From NCBI GenBank assembly GCA_013397115.1, contig VWZW01000509.1:186001-250000 (forward strand): DNA of 64,000 bases, given 5' to 3'. Below, in pieces: positions 36,910-49,400 of the stretch (its first letter is position 1; the number at the start of each line of letters is the position of its first letter). This DNA is from Edolisoma coerulescens (taxonomy: Eukaryota > Chordata > Aves > Passeriformes > Campephagidae). Made by a program: the position numbers and the translations under genes. Under the pieces are notes generated by a model, which saw only the letters and a list, made by a program, of their open reading frames with translations, searched no databases and was not told where the DNA came from.

Positions 36910-37015
36910 GTGGCAGTGTAGAAGCCAAGAACAAAAATTGGCAGAAATTGTGTTCGGTGTACGAGAATATGAAGAGTGTACTCATGACTAAGCACAGGAA
37001 CCTGGAAAACCACAG
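36910..37015 (+). CDS. Candidate coding exon, product unknown
   Basis: A 106-nt segment is preceded by ACTACAG and followed by a near-consensus donor (CACAG then GTATGTGAAG). Of the three plus frames, two hit stops and one is open throughout, entering with two leading bases and leaving with two. It gives 34 codons of polar, helix-prone peptide (segments NKNWQKLCSVYENMK and TKHRNLENH), compatible with a coiled coil. It lies about 0.85 kb downstream of the CpG island, as a second exon often does. It could alternatively be 5' UTR, with an internal ATG at codon 20 in weak context, or a lncRNA exon. I do not recognise the family. Confidence 0.45.
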
Positions 37016-37796
37016 GTATGTGAAGTGATTCATACAGCTGCCTATGGTGCTCCCAGTATTTACTGTATGCTGATATTCCTGGCTCAATAAGTATTTTTGG
37101 ACCAATTATCACTTAATGTGTTCACAGTAAGAGCCTAATCAAAATGTCATGGAAAAATCTATATTTGACTACTAAAAGGAGCAAAAATACTTTGAAGGCA
37201 GTATGCAAGGAGAGGTGGAATTTTCCTACTTTTTATGGTTTGTTGTAACTATTAAGAATTGGAGCACTAATTTGCCTGAAGATTTTTTTTTTATCCCTTT
37301 AAATAAGTAGATTTAATATTGACAAACCTAGCAGCAGTTACACACCTGAATATCCTTGAAAAGGAGAAACTTTAGATGCAAGTTCGCATGTCTGGATGTT
37401 TTAGATGTCTAATCAGTAATGTTTTGTAATGAGCACTGAAGGATTGAAAGCATGAGGAAAATTGCAGAATTAAGAAGATGTAATTAAGAATTACGTGTCA
37501 TTTCAAATAAATGTCCAGTGGAGATAGGTATACTTTGTTAAGGGTTAAATCTTGTAAAGTTAAAAAAAAAAACCCAACAGAATGCTGTTTTCAATTAAGA
37601 AACAAAAGTAAAAATAAGCAGTATGTAATAAGAGATCAATATTAGGTCTCCTATTTCAAAGCACAGGGAAATACTGGATTATTTTAATAATTATTTGGTC
37701 AAAAATTAGCAACATTAGAGTAAGGCAAAGCTTTTCTTGCATGTTTACCTTGGTGGGCACAGCCTGTGGAAATTAGTCCACGGGTCTGCATTCCAG

Positions 37797-37882
37797 GATT
37801 CCTGGGAAGACATGGAGGATGAGACAAACTCAGAGCTAGGGCTTGAGGATTTTTTAGGACTGATGAGTGGGAAGTTATCCTG
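37797..37882 (+). CDS. Candidate exon, degenerate EF-hand-like peptide
   Basis: An 86-nt segment lies between GCATTCCAG and a good donor (TCCTG then GTAAGAAG). It is open in phase 0 and leaves two bases. The acidic peptide ends with GLEDFLGLMSGKL. This can be laid over the second half of an EF-hand (loop positions 8-12 and exiting helix), but the calcium-ligand positions are mostly lost (E, E, N, then S in place of the invariant Gly). The phase does not join directly to 36910-37015: a frame-correcting exon would be needed, or the two are alternatives. The minus strand is also open here, so chance remains likely. Confidence 0.2.
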
Positions 37883-39909
37883 GTAAGAAGCGTCAAAGTG
37901 GAATTATCACTGTGATCATGGATGTATTTATAGTCCTGCACTTCCTTTTCTGGTCTAAGAGAGCAGTTTGTCTAAACCTTTCAGTTGCTCCTGAGAGAAT
38001 GTGGCTATACTGCAAATGCCCACAGATGACTAAGTCACCTTGTGTCAGCCACTCTGCAGGAACTGGCCTTGGGCACACTTTGAGTTATGCCCAGTTGCAA
38101 AGGAAGCTGCAGAGAGAATGATTTATTTTGCTGTTAAAAATGGGCTAAGACTGTGTGCACCCCATAGGTACAACCAAGCAGCTGTCACCACTAACCTGTT
38201 AAATCATAGTGGCTTGGCATCCTGGGATTATGGAATCCAAGTAAAAACGATTAATTATTTCCACCCAGTGCCTAAAGTACCAACAAGGAAACCATAGTTC
38301 AGGTGTGGATTTGTGGGCTCTCAAGCCCTGAAATTGTAAGGTCTCTGTAGAAAAACTGTGTCTCTGCTGGGGAATAGTAAGATCCTGATCTCTGGTTTGG
38401 GGTTTTGGGTACCATCATAATGCTTTCAAAATACTGTGTGCCTTGGATAGAATACCCTGCAAAGCTGTCAAAGTTTTTCAATTACAAATGAAAAGGTGGC
38501 TAAATCTAGGTCTTCAGGCTGCTGTGCAGCAGAGAGCTCTTCTAAGCATCTGGCTGTCACGTTTTTCTTGTCATCTGTTACTTCTGAGTGAGCATCAGCA
38601 CTAATTTCCATACAGACCAGTAGTTCTTTTATTACTATCTGTTATTGAGCAACAGGGTTAAATATCTATCAAAAATGTACATTAATATCCCTGATAAAGT
38701 CAGTTGAACTGTTTATGTAGTACAGGTCAGCATATGCTTATGGCTTTGTTGAACATTGTTGAGTTCATTAGCTTGTGCTAACACATTTAGAAGAGAAAAT
38801 GAAAATGTCATTTGTCATTGGCACAAAATTTTAATGGGGTCTTCCATTACATCAAGTGCTGAAAATATTAAATAAAAAAAATGGTAACTAAGCAGTGTGA
38901 TGCTCAAGAGTTCAATTTACAGACACTTCTCTGTGCTAATTATGAAGTATTGACATAAATGAATGAAACCACTTGTTAAAGCGCCTTTTTCAGTGTATGG
39001 CAGTTATGTGTTCACAAGATGATTCATAACGTTCAGCAATTTGTGATGAATTTCCCTGCCATTACAGGAGATTGCTAAGTATCTGATGTATTTGCACTAC
39101 ACTGGGTTACTTTAAATTAGATTTGATGGTGGAAAGGGAGCTAGAACCATTTTCTATCAACTGAAAAATCAGGCCTGTTTTGTGAATCAGTTAGTATTGA
39201 ATTTCTCTGTACTGTGTGGCACAATTTATCCCTTACAATAAAATGCAAATGTTTAAGCATCTTGCCTATAAATACAGCAGTGACAGTGTGTGTGTGTGGA
39301 AGCTCTCAAGACTTCTTTTGTGTCGAAAGCTGTGTACATCCGAGCCAATAAAATGCAGCAGACTTGATGTAATTGAAAATAGAATTCATAGTAAGAAATC
39401 TAAATTTGGAATCTAAACGTGTGAGGTCCCCTTTTGAATCAGCAAGTCTTGGCTATGTAGAATACTCTTTGATTTGGTGCAGGGTGTGTTTGTAAGCACA
39501 GCTCCCCTCGACAGTGCAGAAGAGGCTGCATCTTAGAAAACAGTTCTGTGCTTCTGTTTTGAACTGAAAGTTGTGGCTGGTTATGTGTTCTGTTGTCTTA
39601 GGAAAGCAGTGCTCAAGGGCTTGCACAATCAGTCCTTCCATGCTATCATGAAGTGGCTGTGATCTGTTAGATTATAAAGCATGATTGTCCAGCAGTTAAT
39701 GTCTGTTAATGATACCAGCCTGTTACACAAGAAAAATTAAACTTTCTCACTCCTCCTTTCTTGCATAGAATTGTCTTGAAAATGGTTTGTGGGAACCTGG
39801 GGAATGCATTAAAGATGCTGAATGGAAGGCAGAGAAGTTATTAACGTTTCGCAAAACAAATAAATACTTTAAACTTTCACAAGCACCGAACAGTCCAGTA
39901 TTAAAGATG

Positions 39910-39955
39910 GATTTTTAGAAAACCACTAGAATGGTTTTAGATTTTTAGAAAACCA
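39910..39955. repeat. Local 30-bp-spaced direct repeat
   Basis: A 16-bp word, GATTTTTAGAAAACCA, occurs at 39910-39925 and again at 39940-39955. Between the copies, AAAACCA and TGGTTTT also form a small inverted repeat. Confidence 0.75.
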
Positions 39956-40734
39956 GTATCTTCCAGGGGGATGAGGACAGTATGAATCAAAGTCTCTGGA
40001 GGGAGAGACACAAAGTGAAAATTTCATTGGAATACAATGAGAGTTAGCCTAAAACACGGGGAGTGTGTCTGAGGCCATTTAGCTTAGACCCTTTGGCTTC
40101 TCAGGCGAGAGGCTGATACCAGATCTCCAGCTGGAAAAAAATAGCATTTACTTGCTCTCAACATTATAAATGCAGCTGTTAAACCAAAAGGATAGTTATG
40201 ACACTGCAAGATGCTCACTGCAGATTAACGCAACTGAACTCTTGTGAAAGTCACAACATGCAAGGTGTAAGGAAACTACTAATTAGCAGATGTGTAAAGC
40301 CAATCTCCAGACAGGTATTCCCACCTCTGTCTCCAGGGAGGCTGCTGCTGGGATCCCATGAGAAGTTGTAATGCAGCAGGACATCAGTCCTGCAAAGGAG
40401 AAACAACCCTGAAATTACATCCTGTAGATGAGACCTTGCTGTCAGGTGATGGCCAAGCATCCCTTTGCTCTAAAAATGCCATTGCAGAGTGCTGGTTCCA
40501 GGTGATGGAGGGACATCTGCTGCTGTGGAGTGCAACCAGTGCTGGAAGGGAGCATGTGGTAACTTTCCAGCTACATGCCAAGGTGGCTTACAGCAAAAGG
40601 AGTCTAGGCTGTCTTTTTGTGGTGGAGAAGTGCTGGTGATATTAAGGCTACCAAAATAGTGCTGGAAGCAACGCACGAGTTGCTAGATAAAAGGTTTAGA
40701 ATAAATAGCTAGGCAGCATCAGTCTGTAGTGTAA

Positions 40735-43125
40735 TCCCAACGTTCTGCATGAGGACAAGCAGGGAGGGCACACAGGTCAAGGTGACACTGTCAGTGGCTG
40801 AAGTAGGTGGGGCAGAAGTTGATGAAGGTCATGTAGAAAACAGTGAAGAACTGCTGGAAAAATTAGGTCCTATTTAGACAGGAGCACAGAAGGACAGGCA
40901 GGCAGACCAAAATAGAAGTGTTTCTATGCAAATGTTAGAAGACTGGAGGATAAAATGGAGGGATTGATGGCTTAGTTCTACAGTGAGTTATGGACAGTCC
41001 AGGTCTGCCATAGAGAAGGTAGCAAGCAGGACACTGATTAGGGCTCCTATGGACAGCCTGGTAAGAGGAACTACCAAGAGAATAAAGTGCTTGCAGCTTG
41101 TGGAGAGGCTCAAAACAAATGCATATTCCCTAAAAACTGCTTCTCTGACTCTTTTAGAAAAAGTTTTAAGGAATATTTAGCATGGTCGAGCAAGCTGTTA
41201 GGAACAGAAAGATATTCTGCAAAAATATGTCCAAAATTAAAAAAAAAAGGGAAATTAATGCAAAATAAACATGAAATATACAGTAAAACAAGTTCAAGCC
41301 TGATATGTGATTTGTAAAAGGCAGAGAAGCTTGTCATAAGTACTCTTTCAAAAAGATCAGAAATGGGAAGGCAAATGGTTCAATAGATAACTAAGTTCTA
41401 AAAGAGCTCAAAGAATATTTCACCTGAAGCTAAAGGCATATGAGATAACCATGTTCACAGTAGCAGGGAAGCTGGGGGTGCCAAAGGTGATGCCAGTTTT
41501 AAAAAAGGCTTCCAGAAAGCCTGTGGGAAAGAACAGGACAAGTATGACTGGCATTCATACCAGCCAGTTTTCTGGTAAATACAGGGGAGAAGAAAACTAA
41601 AGCATTCATGGACAATTTGATGTACCAGGAAAGAGTCAGAACAGTCTCACAGGTCAGGTGGAGTTCTTTGAAGGCACTGTTGAGGTTGTGAGTAAGTGTG
41701 ATTTAGCTGATGCAGTACACTGGGGCTTCAGGGAGTCTTGTGAGAGCGACTCACCAAAGGTGCTGAGCAAAATGAAACTGCTCTGACATAAGAGGAATTT
41801 TTTTGTCCTAGACTGATAGTTGGCCAAAAGATGAATAAATGACCTGTTTAACAGAGGGGATGGAGGTCACCAGTAGAGTTACTCACGGATCTGTGCTAAG
41901 TTTAACACCACTATGCATTGGTAATCTGGAAGGGAGAGTGCAGAATGATTCCAAGTTAATGAGAGTAGCATAAATGAAAGCCAATTAAGAAGAACCCAAG
42001 GGGGATCTTGTGATTCTTAGTTACTGGGGATGAAGCTTGCTGCTGGTGCTATGAAGTAATGCATGTGGAGGAGATCAATCCTGCCATTACTGAGAGTGTT
42101 AGCATGGAAAGAAGCAATGTTGCAGAGAGTTTATCATGCTAAATCCAAGCATTGATCAAGTGTTTGGGACTGGTCAAAAAAAAAAATTAGGGAAAATTTT
42201 CTCACAGAGAAATTTCTGCTCACAGAGCAGAAGTCTGCTGTGCCAGTTTATAAACTGCCTGTGCTTTTGTCTTGATCTCTGGGTGCTGTTCTGATCCCTG
42301 GATTTAAAGGAAGGATAAGGGGAAGAAAAGGAGAGATAACAGAACTAGAAATGGGTGGCAGTGATGATAAAGAGCAATTAAATAGATTGAGAATCTTCAG
42401 CCTGGCAAAGAAGCAGCTGAAGATGAAAATGATAAAAATCTATATAGGAGTGTAATGGAAAAAAATGAACAGGGAATGTTCATTAAGTGTCTCTTGTAGT
42501 ACAAGACCCAGAGGGGATCAAATAAAATTATCAAGTGACAGATTCAGAACGAGTAAGAGGTGGTATTTTTTTCATAGTGCATAGTTGAGCTGTGAGCCAC
42601 TGCACATACTGCAGGATTATCTGGGTGTGGACTGTCAGTGCAGAAGTATCAACTCTTGCTTAGAAGAACACAGAGCCCAGTCCCTGAAGGCTGCAGAGGG
42701 ATCCCAAAGTGCATCCCTGGAAGCTTTTCTTGCCCTGGTGCTCTTCCCAGCCCTCTGTTCTCAGCCTTTGCTGAAGACACAGTGTAGGGATAGATGTATC
42801 TTTGGCCTGACTGAATGTGGTTATTAATATGTAAATTGAAGACAAATTGCAGTCCCCTACAGAAAATGCTGACCATATGCCACTACAGATGCATAACAGA
42901 AATATTGGTGAGGAAAACATGTTGAGAAGGACAGATTTGGTTTTTTTCTTGGGCCCAGTAACTTCCCAAAGAAAAAACAGTTCAGTTTTCTTTGAAGACT
43001 GTACCAGTCTTTATTATACCACATTTTAGTGCTGTGGTTTAGTTGATATGGTAGTGGTTGGTCAAAGGTTGGACTCTATGGTCTTGGAGGTCTTTTTCAA
43101 CCTTTGATTCTATGATTTGTGGAAT
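40735..43125 (+). repeat. Old, nearly full-length CR1/L3-type LINE
   Basis: A 2.4-kb degraded non-LTR retrotransposon in sense orientation. Recognisable in order are: an ORF2-like region; a reverse-transcriptase region near 41710-41960 (a GATGCAGTACACTGGGGCTT stretch that resembles the coding for the YLDFSKAF-type RT motif, then GTTACTCACGGATCTGTGCT and GGTAATCTGGAAGGGAGAGT); the C-terminal part near 42375-42580 (AATCTTCAGCCTGGCAAAGA, ACAAGACCCAGAGGGGATCA); and a CR1-like tail at about 43035-43118 ending GATTCTATGATT. All frames are full of stops and indels, so the element is dead. It is far more diverged than the CR1 at 46143, so it inserted much earlier. Boundaries are approximate, and the tail could be a second insertion. 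Confidence 0.72.
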
Positions 43126-46100
43126 TTAATGCCTATACAAGGGAGGTAAGATTCTTTGTTCTGAAGTATCAGTATTCAGCTTCAATTCTGCCCTTGTTCA
43201 GAGTAAGTTGGACACTTGTTATCCCTTGCAGTTTTTCTTCAGATGGACTTAATTAAAAACCTACATGCAAAAATAAACTGGGAAATTTTGGTTCAGGATA
43301 AAATGCTTATCCATATAATAAAATGAAAAATACAGGTTTTGAATGTGGATGATGAAATCTCTTTTCCTATAAATATGGTGAGGTTACACCTAGGTTCATT
43401 AGTTACCCAAATGTACAAGGACTAAAGCTACGTTAGACTTGAACTGAATAAGAACTTGGAGAAAACAGGTTGCTAAAAATAAAGAACAACTTGACCATTA
43501 GACATAAGAATGGCATTTAAATATCAAAAGTATTTAGAAGTTACGAAACCAAGATTATGGAGCCTTGCAACCCAGTAAGAAATGAAATTAAAGAAGAGTC
43601 TCCCAGTGGTAAATCCTGGTGTGAACACAACCAACCACAAGGTACAGAATCAGCACAAACACCGTGCTGCACCCTACAAGGAGTCACAGGAATGGATGTT
43701 GCAGGGGACACAAAGTTTAACCCAGGAATATTTGTCTCCTTGAGTTCCTGGGATTAGTACAATAAATCAGCTTCCCCAGTGGGTGGGAAGGAGCACCCCA
43801 AGCTGGTTTCTGCTCTGAATTACCCTCTAGAGCAGGTTTTCTCTGTCCACACTGGCTACAGACTGACAAGGGAAACAAAGCAGACTGGCTTCCCTAAGTC
43901 AAGGCTGGCCTTTGAATGTACCCATTCTATATGTTACTGTCAGATCTGATTTTTCTAGAGGTTTTAGTAGGTCACTTTTTTCCCCAGTAGTACTAAGATA
44001 AAAATACATGAAAAGACAATACCAGCTAAACCCATTTTTAAGGGTTTCATGGAGAAGTGTCTGTTTCCTACTAAAGTTCAAATTGTCCCACAAAGTTTTC
44101 CATACTTGCCTACTAAGCTAAGAGCTGAGACTAAAATATTCTTCTGTTTAATGAAAAAAAATAAAATCAGAGATCTTTCTGAAATAAACAGAAGAATCAT
44201 GCAAAAAGATTATATTGAGTTTTTATAAATTGCAAAAGTAAGCCTGTTTCAAAGAAAGGGTTAATTATTTACCACACCTAAGACACTCATCTCTCTCAAG
44301 AATGGGAGAAGAATCAGTCCTGTCATTAGCTCAGTTATTTTGATGATTCCCTTGAATGGTCTTCAGTTTTCCTATTTGTTCAACAATAGCAAAACAGACT
44401 TCTTAGAGAAATTTCTTGATTTTAATTTTCTGTAATGGAATATTATACTAAAGGAAAAAAAGGATAGAAAGAATCTTGGTTTTCTCTTTACCTGGTAATT
44501 AATATAGTGAGGTAACAAAGCTGAACCACTGGCAGTCAGACACTAAAGGAGTTTTGGGTCAGCACCGATGACAGTAAGATTTAATTTTTCTCTAAAAATA
44601 ATTTGTTACCAGGCACTGTGGAACTGAACTTCACTAGTAACATAGTCAGAGGGTTAGACTTTCATACCTATTTAAAATCATACTTTAAACCATAGTGTGT
44701 GGTCTTAAGTAGTTAAGGGGATGCACCAGCCATGGCGTATTTCCCAAGCAATTATTTATTCCAGTGTTATCTCAGAAAGTGAACACTGCTGTACATGGTT
44801 TTTTTGGTTTTTTTTTAATTGAATGGAATCAGTTATTTGGAAACTATTTCCGTTCTATTTTTCTAATACAAGATCCTCTGAGAAAACAGGTTGTATATTT
44901 CAGTATTATAAAGCTCCTGCGTACGTACCTTTTTTTTAATTTTCTTTTTTGTTATCAACTACACTTGTTGTATTTCTCTTTTTTTTGGGGGGGGGAAGGG
45001 TGTAAGCACTGTAATTATTCTCTAATGCCTTACAAATAGTTGATTGTACTTGTTAGTTTTTATCTGGATGGTTCTTAGTGTTCCTGATAATTGAGGTGGT
45101 TGGGCACTCTATAATGAAAATAATAATAATTCCGAAGTCAAAATGAAAGTCACGTGCTGCCTTTGGTTCAGATTTCGGTTGTGTGAAGTTGGTGTTGCTC
45201 ACAAAGGAAGTTGTAAACTCTTATGAAACCTTTGATAAAATGGAAGCCAGAACCCAAAGCAAACCAAAAAACTGCTTATCAGGTCTCTCTTGAGCCCAGT
45301 GGCGAGGCACAGACACACTTCTGACATCACCTCCTACAGCCTTGCGTCCTGCTGGCTCCTGAGAATGCACAGAAATTCCAGCTCCTCTAATTTCAGAGAC
45401 TGGAACTGTTGCCAATTTGCTTTTTTTTCAACTTTTAGCTACTCCGTGTTGTCTGGTTTTCTGTTTGTTTTTTTCTTTGCTTCTCATCAGTTTCACCTTT
45501 AATCATCATCAAATTTATAGGTGGAATTTTTAAAATTTTGATCCACCTTGGTGCTTCCTGATATGTGCAAACATAATCTCCCTGCTTCCTTTTCCCCATG
45601 CACAAATAATTTCTAATTGGAATGAACATTTAACAGCATATCAAACACACAGAGATAACAGTGCTATCTCCATTGACCCAGACTGGGTTATTTTACGAAG
45701 TTTAAAGAAGTTTGGGTTTTGCTTGCTCAGTCAGAGCAAGCTGGGTGACCCTAAGTGGTGGTGTGCTGTGTCAGCTTGCTGGTGGCAAATGCCTTGAGAG
45801 GGTTATTCAATTTAATGTATTTTACCTCACCAGATAAACATAAATATGATCCTCTACAGAGACCAGCTAAGTACTGACAACTTTAAAACTCTGTTTTCTC
45901 AAATGCTTTCCCATGTGGGCATTTGCCTGTTGCATTTGGAATCTGTAAAGGTGTAAGATTTTGTTCACTGTGGTGAGGATGTCTTTGGGTAGGGAGGGGT
46001 TCTCTTGGGTGGTTTGTGGAATTTCAGGGAACTGCAGCATCCAGACACAGCAGCTGCTCTGGGGCAACGTTTCCTCATTCTTCTTCACCAGCTTTCTCCT

Positions 46101-46142
46101 TTAAAAGAAACTTTTAAAAGTTTCTTAACTTTTAACTCCCAA
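43126..46142. other. Probable intron, no gene seen
   Basis: AT-rich. It contains a T-run followed by nine Gs (about 44979-44995) and a short AAT repeat near 45118. Small open frames show no support. Confidence 0.4.
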
Positions 46143-46497
46143 AGAAAAGGAGGGTCAGAGGGACCTTAATGCTCTCTACACCTCCCTGAAAGGAGGTTGT
46201 AGCCAGGTGGGGGTGGGACTCTTCTCCCGAGTAACAAGTGACAGAACAAGAGGAAATGGCCTCAAGTTGCACCAGGGGAGGTTTAGATTGGATATTAGGA
46301 AAAATGTCATGGAAAGGGTGGTCAGGCATTGGAACAGGCTGCCCTGGGAAGTGGTGGAGTCACTGTCCCTGGAGATATTTAAAAGACATGTAGACATGGG
46401 GGATGTATTTGAGTGGTGGGTTGGCAGTGCTGGGTTAATGGTTTTACTTGACGACCTTAAAGGCTTTTCCAGCCTGAACAATTCTATGATTCTATGA
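46143..46497 (+). repeat. CR1 LINE 3' end, sense, best preserved copy
   Basis: A 355-bp CR1 tail with TTAATGCTCTCTACACCTCC, GAGGAAATGGCCTCAAGTTG, CACCAGGGGAGGTTTAGATT, GGTCAGGCATTGGAACAGGC and a clean end of two ATTCTATG octamers followed by A. The low octamer decay makes it the youngest-looking CR1 here. The open frame on the plus strand is a shadow of non-coding or C-terminal CR1 sequence. Confidence 0.95.
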
Positions 46498-49400
46498 GTT
46501 TCTTGCAAAAATATCTTGTGAATCATTTATTTCACAAAGTCTGTGAAAAGAAACAAATCCCTCCCCGCCCCATCTCCTCCATTGACAGACCTAGAAAATC
46601 TCAACCTAAAATAGAATTGCTTTGTATTTTTGAGACTGGGGGATGGAGGAGAGTGGAAGTAGTGCTTGTAATGCCTTTTGAAACCTTCAGAAGGTAGCAG
46701 TCCTTCCAAGAAGTCTTCTGTAGCTCCTTTCATTCAGCAAAACTTGTAAAGCTCATAAGAACTTGAAGCCAGGTGGATTACTTACTTAAATACATTACTG
46801 ATTTATGGCTGGTTCATCAATTACTTCAAAATTTATTTCATTTTAGTGATTCAAGTTAGAAGAAAGTTTTGTCCCGCAAAAATTTCCTTGTGTTTTATTT
46901 CTCATTAATTAATGTCTTGGAACATAGTGAGGAGCTGATCAAACCTATGGCTGATATAAACTGGGAAGATGGAAAATTCTTAGGTTCTTAGAATTAAATC
47001 AAACTTAGCTATGAGGCTTTTGGGGAGTAGTATGGTGTAAAAAATGAAGTTTTAGAAAAACAGGTAGCTGTTCTAGAAAGCACAGACATTAAGTAACTTT
47101 GTGAGCGGTGGCACTCAGGCAAGGATTTTGTAGTTAGCAGTAAGAGTTGAAATTGTTCAGTGGAAAAGAGGAATGTGTGCCTAGATTTCATTTCCATCAG
47201 GTTCTTTACATTTAATGCAGTCAGAGGTCATGATAAAAATTTATCAGAAGCTTTAGGGAATAAAGAACCAAACAACAAGGCCAGGCAAAAGACAAAATGG
47301 ATGAATAACTAAACAGGTATTATTAAAAAGGTCCATTTAAAAATAATTTTGTCAAATGTCTTGTTACATGGTTCCAGTTTTACATCTGAATTTTGACTGC
47401 TATCTGTTTGCTGAGGGTTATTTTTCTATTATTTTTTATTGGTCATATGTCCATCTAATTGTCCACATTTGAAATGGGGAATATTTTATTTTGAAAATGT
47501 TGTGGATCTTCAACCCTCAAATTTGGTATTTTATGCAGAAGTGTATCAGAACTGATGAAAAGTTTCATCTCTCAGACCCAATGTTTCTGAAATAGCACAG
47601 GACTTTCCTTGAGTGGCAGCTGTGTGTTTTCTTGGTTATAAGGGGAAATAAATACTTCTGTCTTCTTGTTAAAGCTCATAGATGGTTTTGTTGCCTGCTC
47701 CAGTTGTCTCAAATGTTCTTTTACCTTTGCCATTTCCACGCTGTTCTAGTCTAAGACCCTTACGGAGAAGCTTCTCTTATTTGACAAGCTGATTGCAGTT
47801 ACCATTTAATCACTTGGGTTTTCCACCAGCTCTACTGATAAGGACATGTGGCCTGCATGGCACCTCAAAGATCTAGCATGTTTGTCTCTCCCAAGGCAGT
47901 CACTTTACTGTGATTTTTTTTCTTTAAATATTTTTTTTTTCACACTGAATGTTAATCTCTCTCAAGCTGGTCTTACTGAAATGTTCTTCATTATCACCCT
48001 TTTCCTCCCACTCTGATAAATCCATTTTATGCTTCTGCTTTGTCAGGCAAGACTTTCCCTCTCTCTGCCCCTCTTTCAGGCAGCATTTTTTTCTGCTGGA
48101 CTATTAGTTGAAGGTCTTTAGCTTTGATGACTTTGGTGGGGCATTCACAAAAGCTGTCTTTAGAGGGAACACTCACTGTGAAAATGGCTGGGGTTTCCAG
48201 GGCAATTCTGAGTTTGCAAGTTGGTTTTTTTTTTCTGAATTGCCCTCCAGAGAAAGCCACTGACTCCTCCAGCTGCAGCAAGGCTACCTTTGATGGCCAC
48301 TGCTGAAGAGCTGGATCTCCCTGCCCATGGTGGCTCCGTGTATCTGGAAGGGAAAAATCAGATGAATGATTGAGAGTGACACCTTTTTGTTAGGTTACAG
48401 ATTCTGGGTTGGCTTAAACTCTGTACACTTGATACAAAAGGTACCCTGGAAGCATTCCAGTGCTTGAGTTGTGTTTCCACTTTTAGTGGCTGTTGGAAAG
48501 GGCAGAATCCAAACAGCTTAGCTGGAAATTTCTCAGGGTGCCGCTCATATAGTTGAGCTGTAAATAATTGGTGGCTGGCTGGTATCATTTGCTTCATAAT
48601 ATAGTCATTAATTTTCATCATAGTTCTGTAAAACCTGCCCTGTTCTGCCATGTAGAAAACTGTGGTTTTTATCTTGCCTGAATTGAAGAGATTTTTGAAG
48701 CTGGTACGTGGTTGAAATATTATGTGGTGCTGTTACAAAGTTGTCACTAATGAATTAATTGCAACTCTAGAATTTTAGTTCTTGTGCAATGTCCCCATCT
48801 CTGCTCTTGTTCTGGAAAAAAATTAATCTTCTGTGGAGACACAGCTGCCTTTGAGACCTTGGAGGCCTTACTCCTCATCCCTTTGAGTGGTTCCAGACTG
48901 TATTAAATCAAAAGTTAATGTTTGCTGATGAGGATATCCATGATGCTTCACAGTGCATGGATTTTGGGACCTTTAGAAGTAAATGGCATCTCTGCTCTCA
49001 GGTAGCTTTTTGTAGAATCACACACTAGACAACAGATGAAGCCTTTGCTGTGTATTCTTTTGCTTTCTCTTAATTAATTATTTTCTCTTTCCCATCATAT
49101 TTGCTGTCTAATCTCATTCAGAAAGTTTGCCTCAAATGTATAACTTGTGTATTTTAAAGCTAAATTCCAAGCTCACATTTGTAATATTTGTTACTTGTAC
49201 CTCATGTAATCCAAGTAGAAACCCATTGATGAAACCTGAGTGATTGATTAACTTAATTGCATTTCTTAGTTTTTAATGTGAGTGGGTTTAATATTTGCAC
49301 TTCTTGACCCTGCTATTCCTTTACTTACGTTTTTGCTGCCACATTTCTACATGTATTTTCATTTTCTTTTTTTATGTTTTCATTTTCTACACCTTCTGGG

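Larger units (their letters stand above)
37016..40734. other. Probable intron, no firm gene feature
   Basis: AT-rich sequence. It contains one exon-like segment at 37797-37882 (listed) and a strong acceptor at 39768 followed by 49 open codons but no donor. No other repeat family was recognised. Confidence 0.35.

Noticed and set aside
39769..39918. Strong acceptor (CTCCTTTCTTGCATAG) followed by 49 open codons
   Set aside because: No usable donor before the stop, and the end falls in a small repeat. It could only be a terminal exon and nothing else supports that.
42214..42232. TTCTGCTC / GAGCAGAA hairpin
   Set aside because: It lies inside the old LINE body and is short. No separate significance.
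47211..47325. Segment with a good acceptor (TTTAATGCAG) and a GTATTA donor
   Set aside because: All three frames contain a stop before the donor, so it is not a coding exon.
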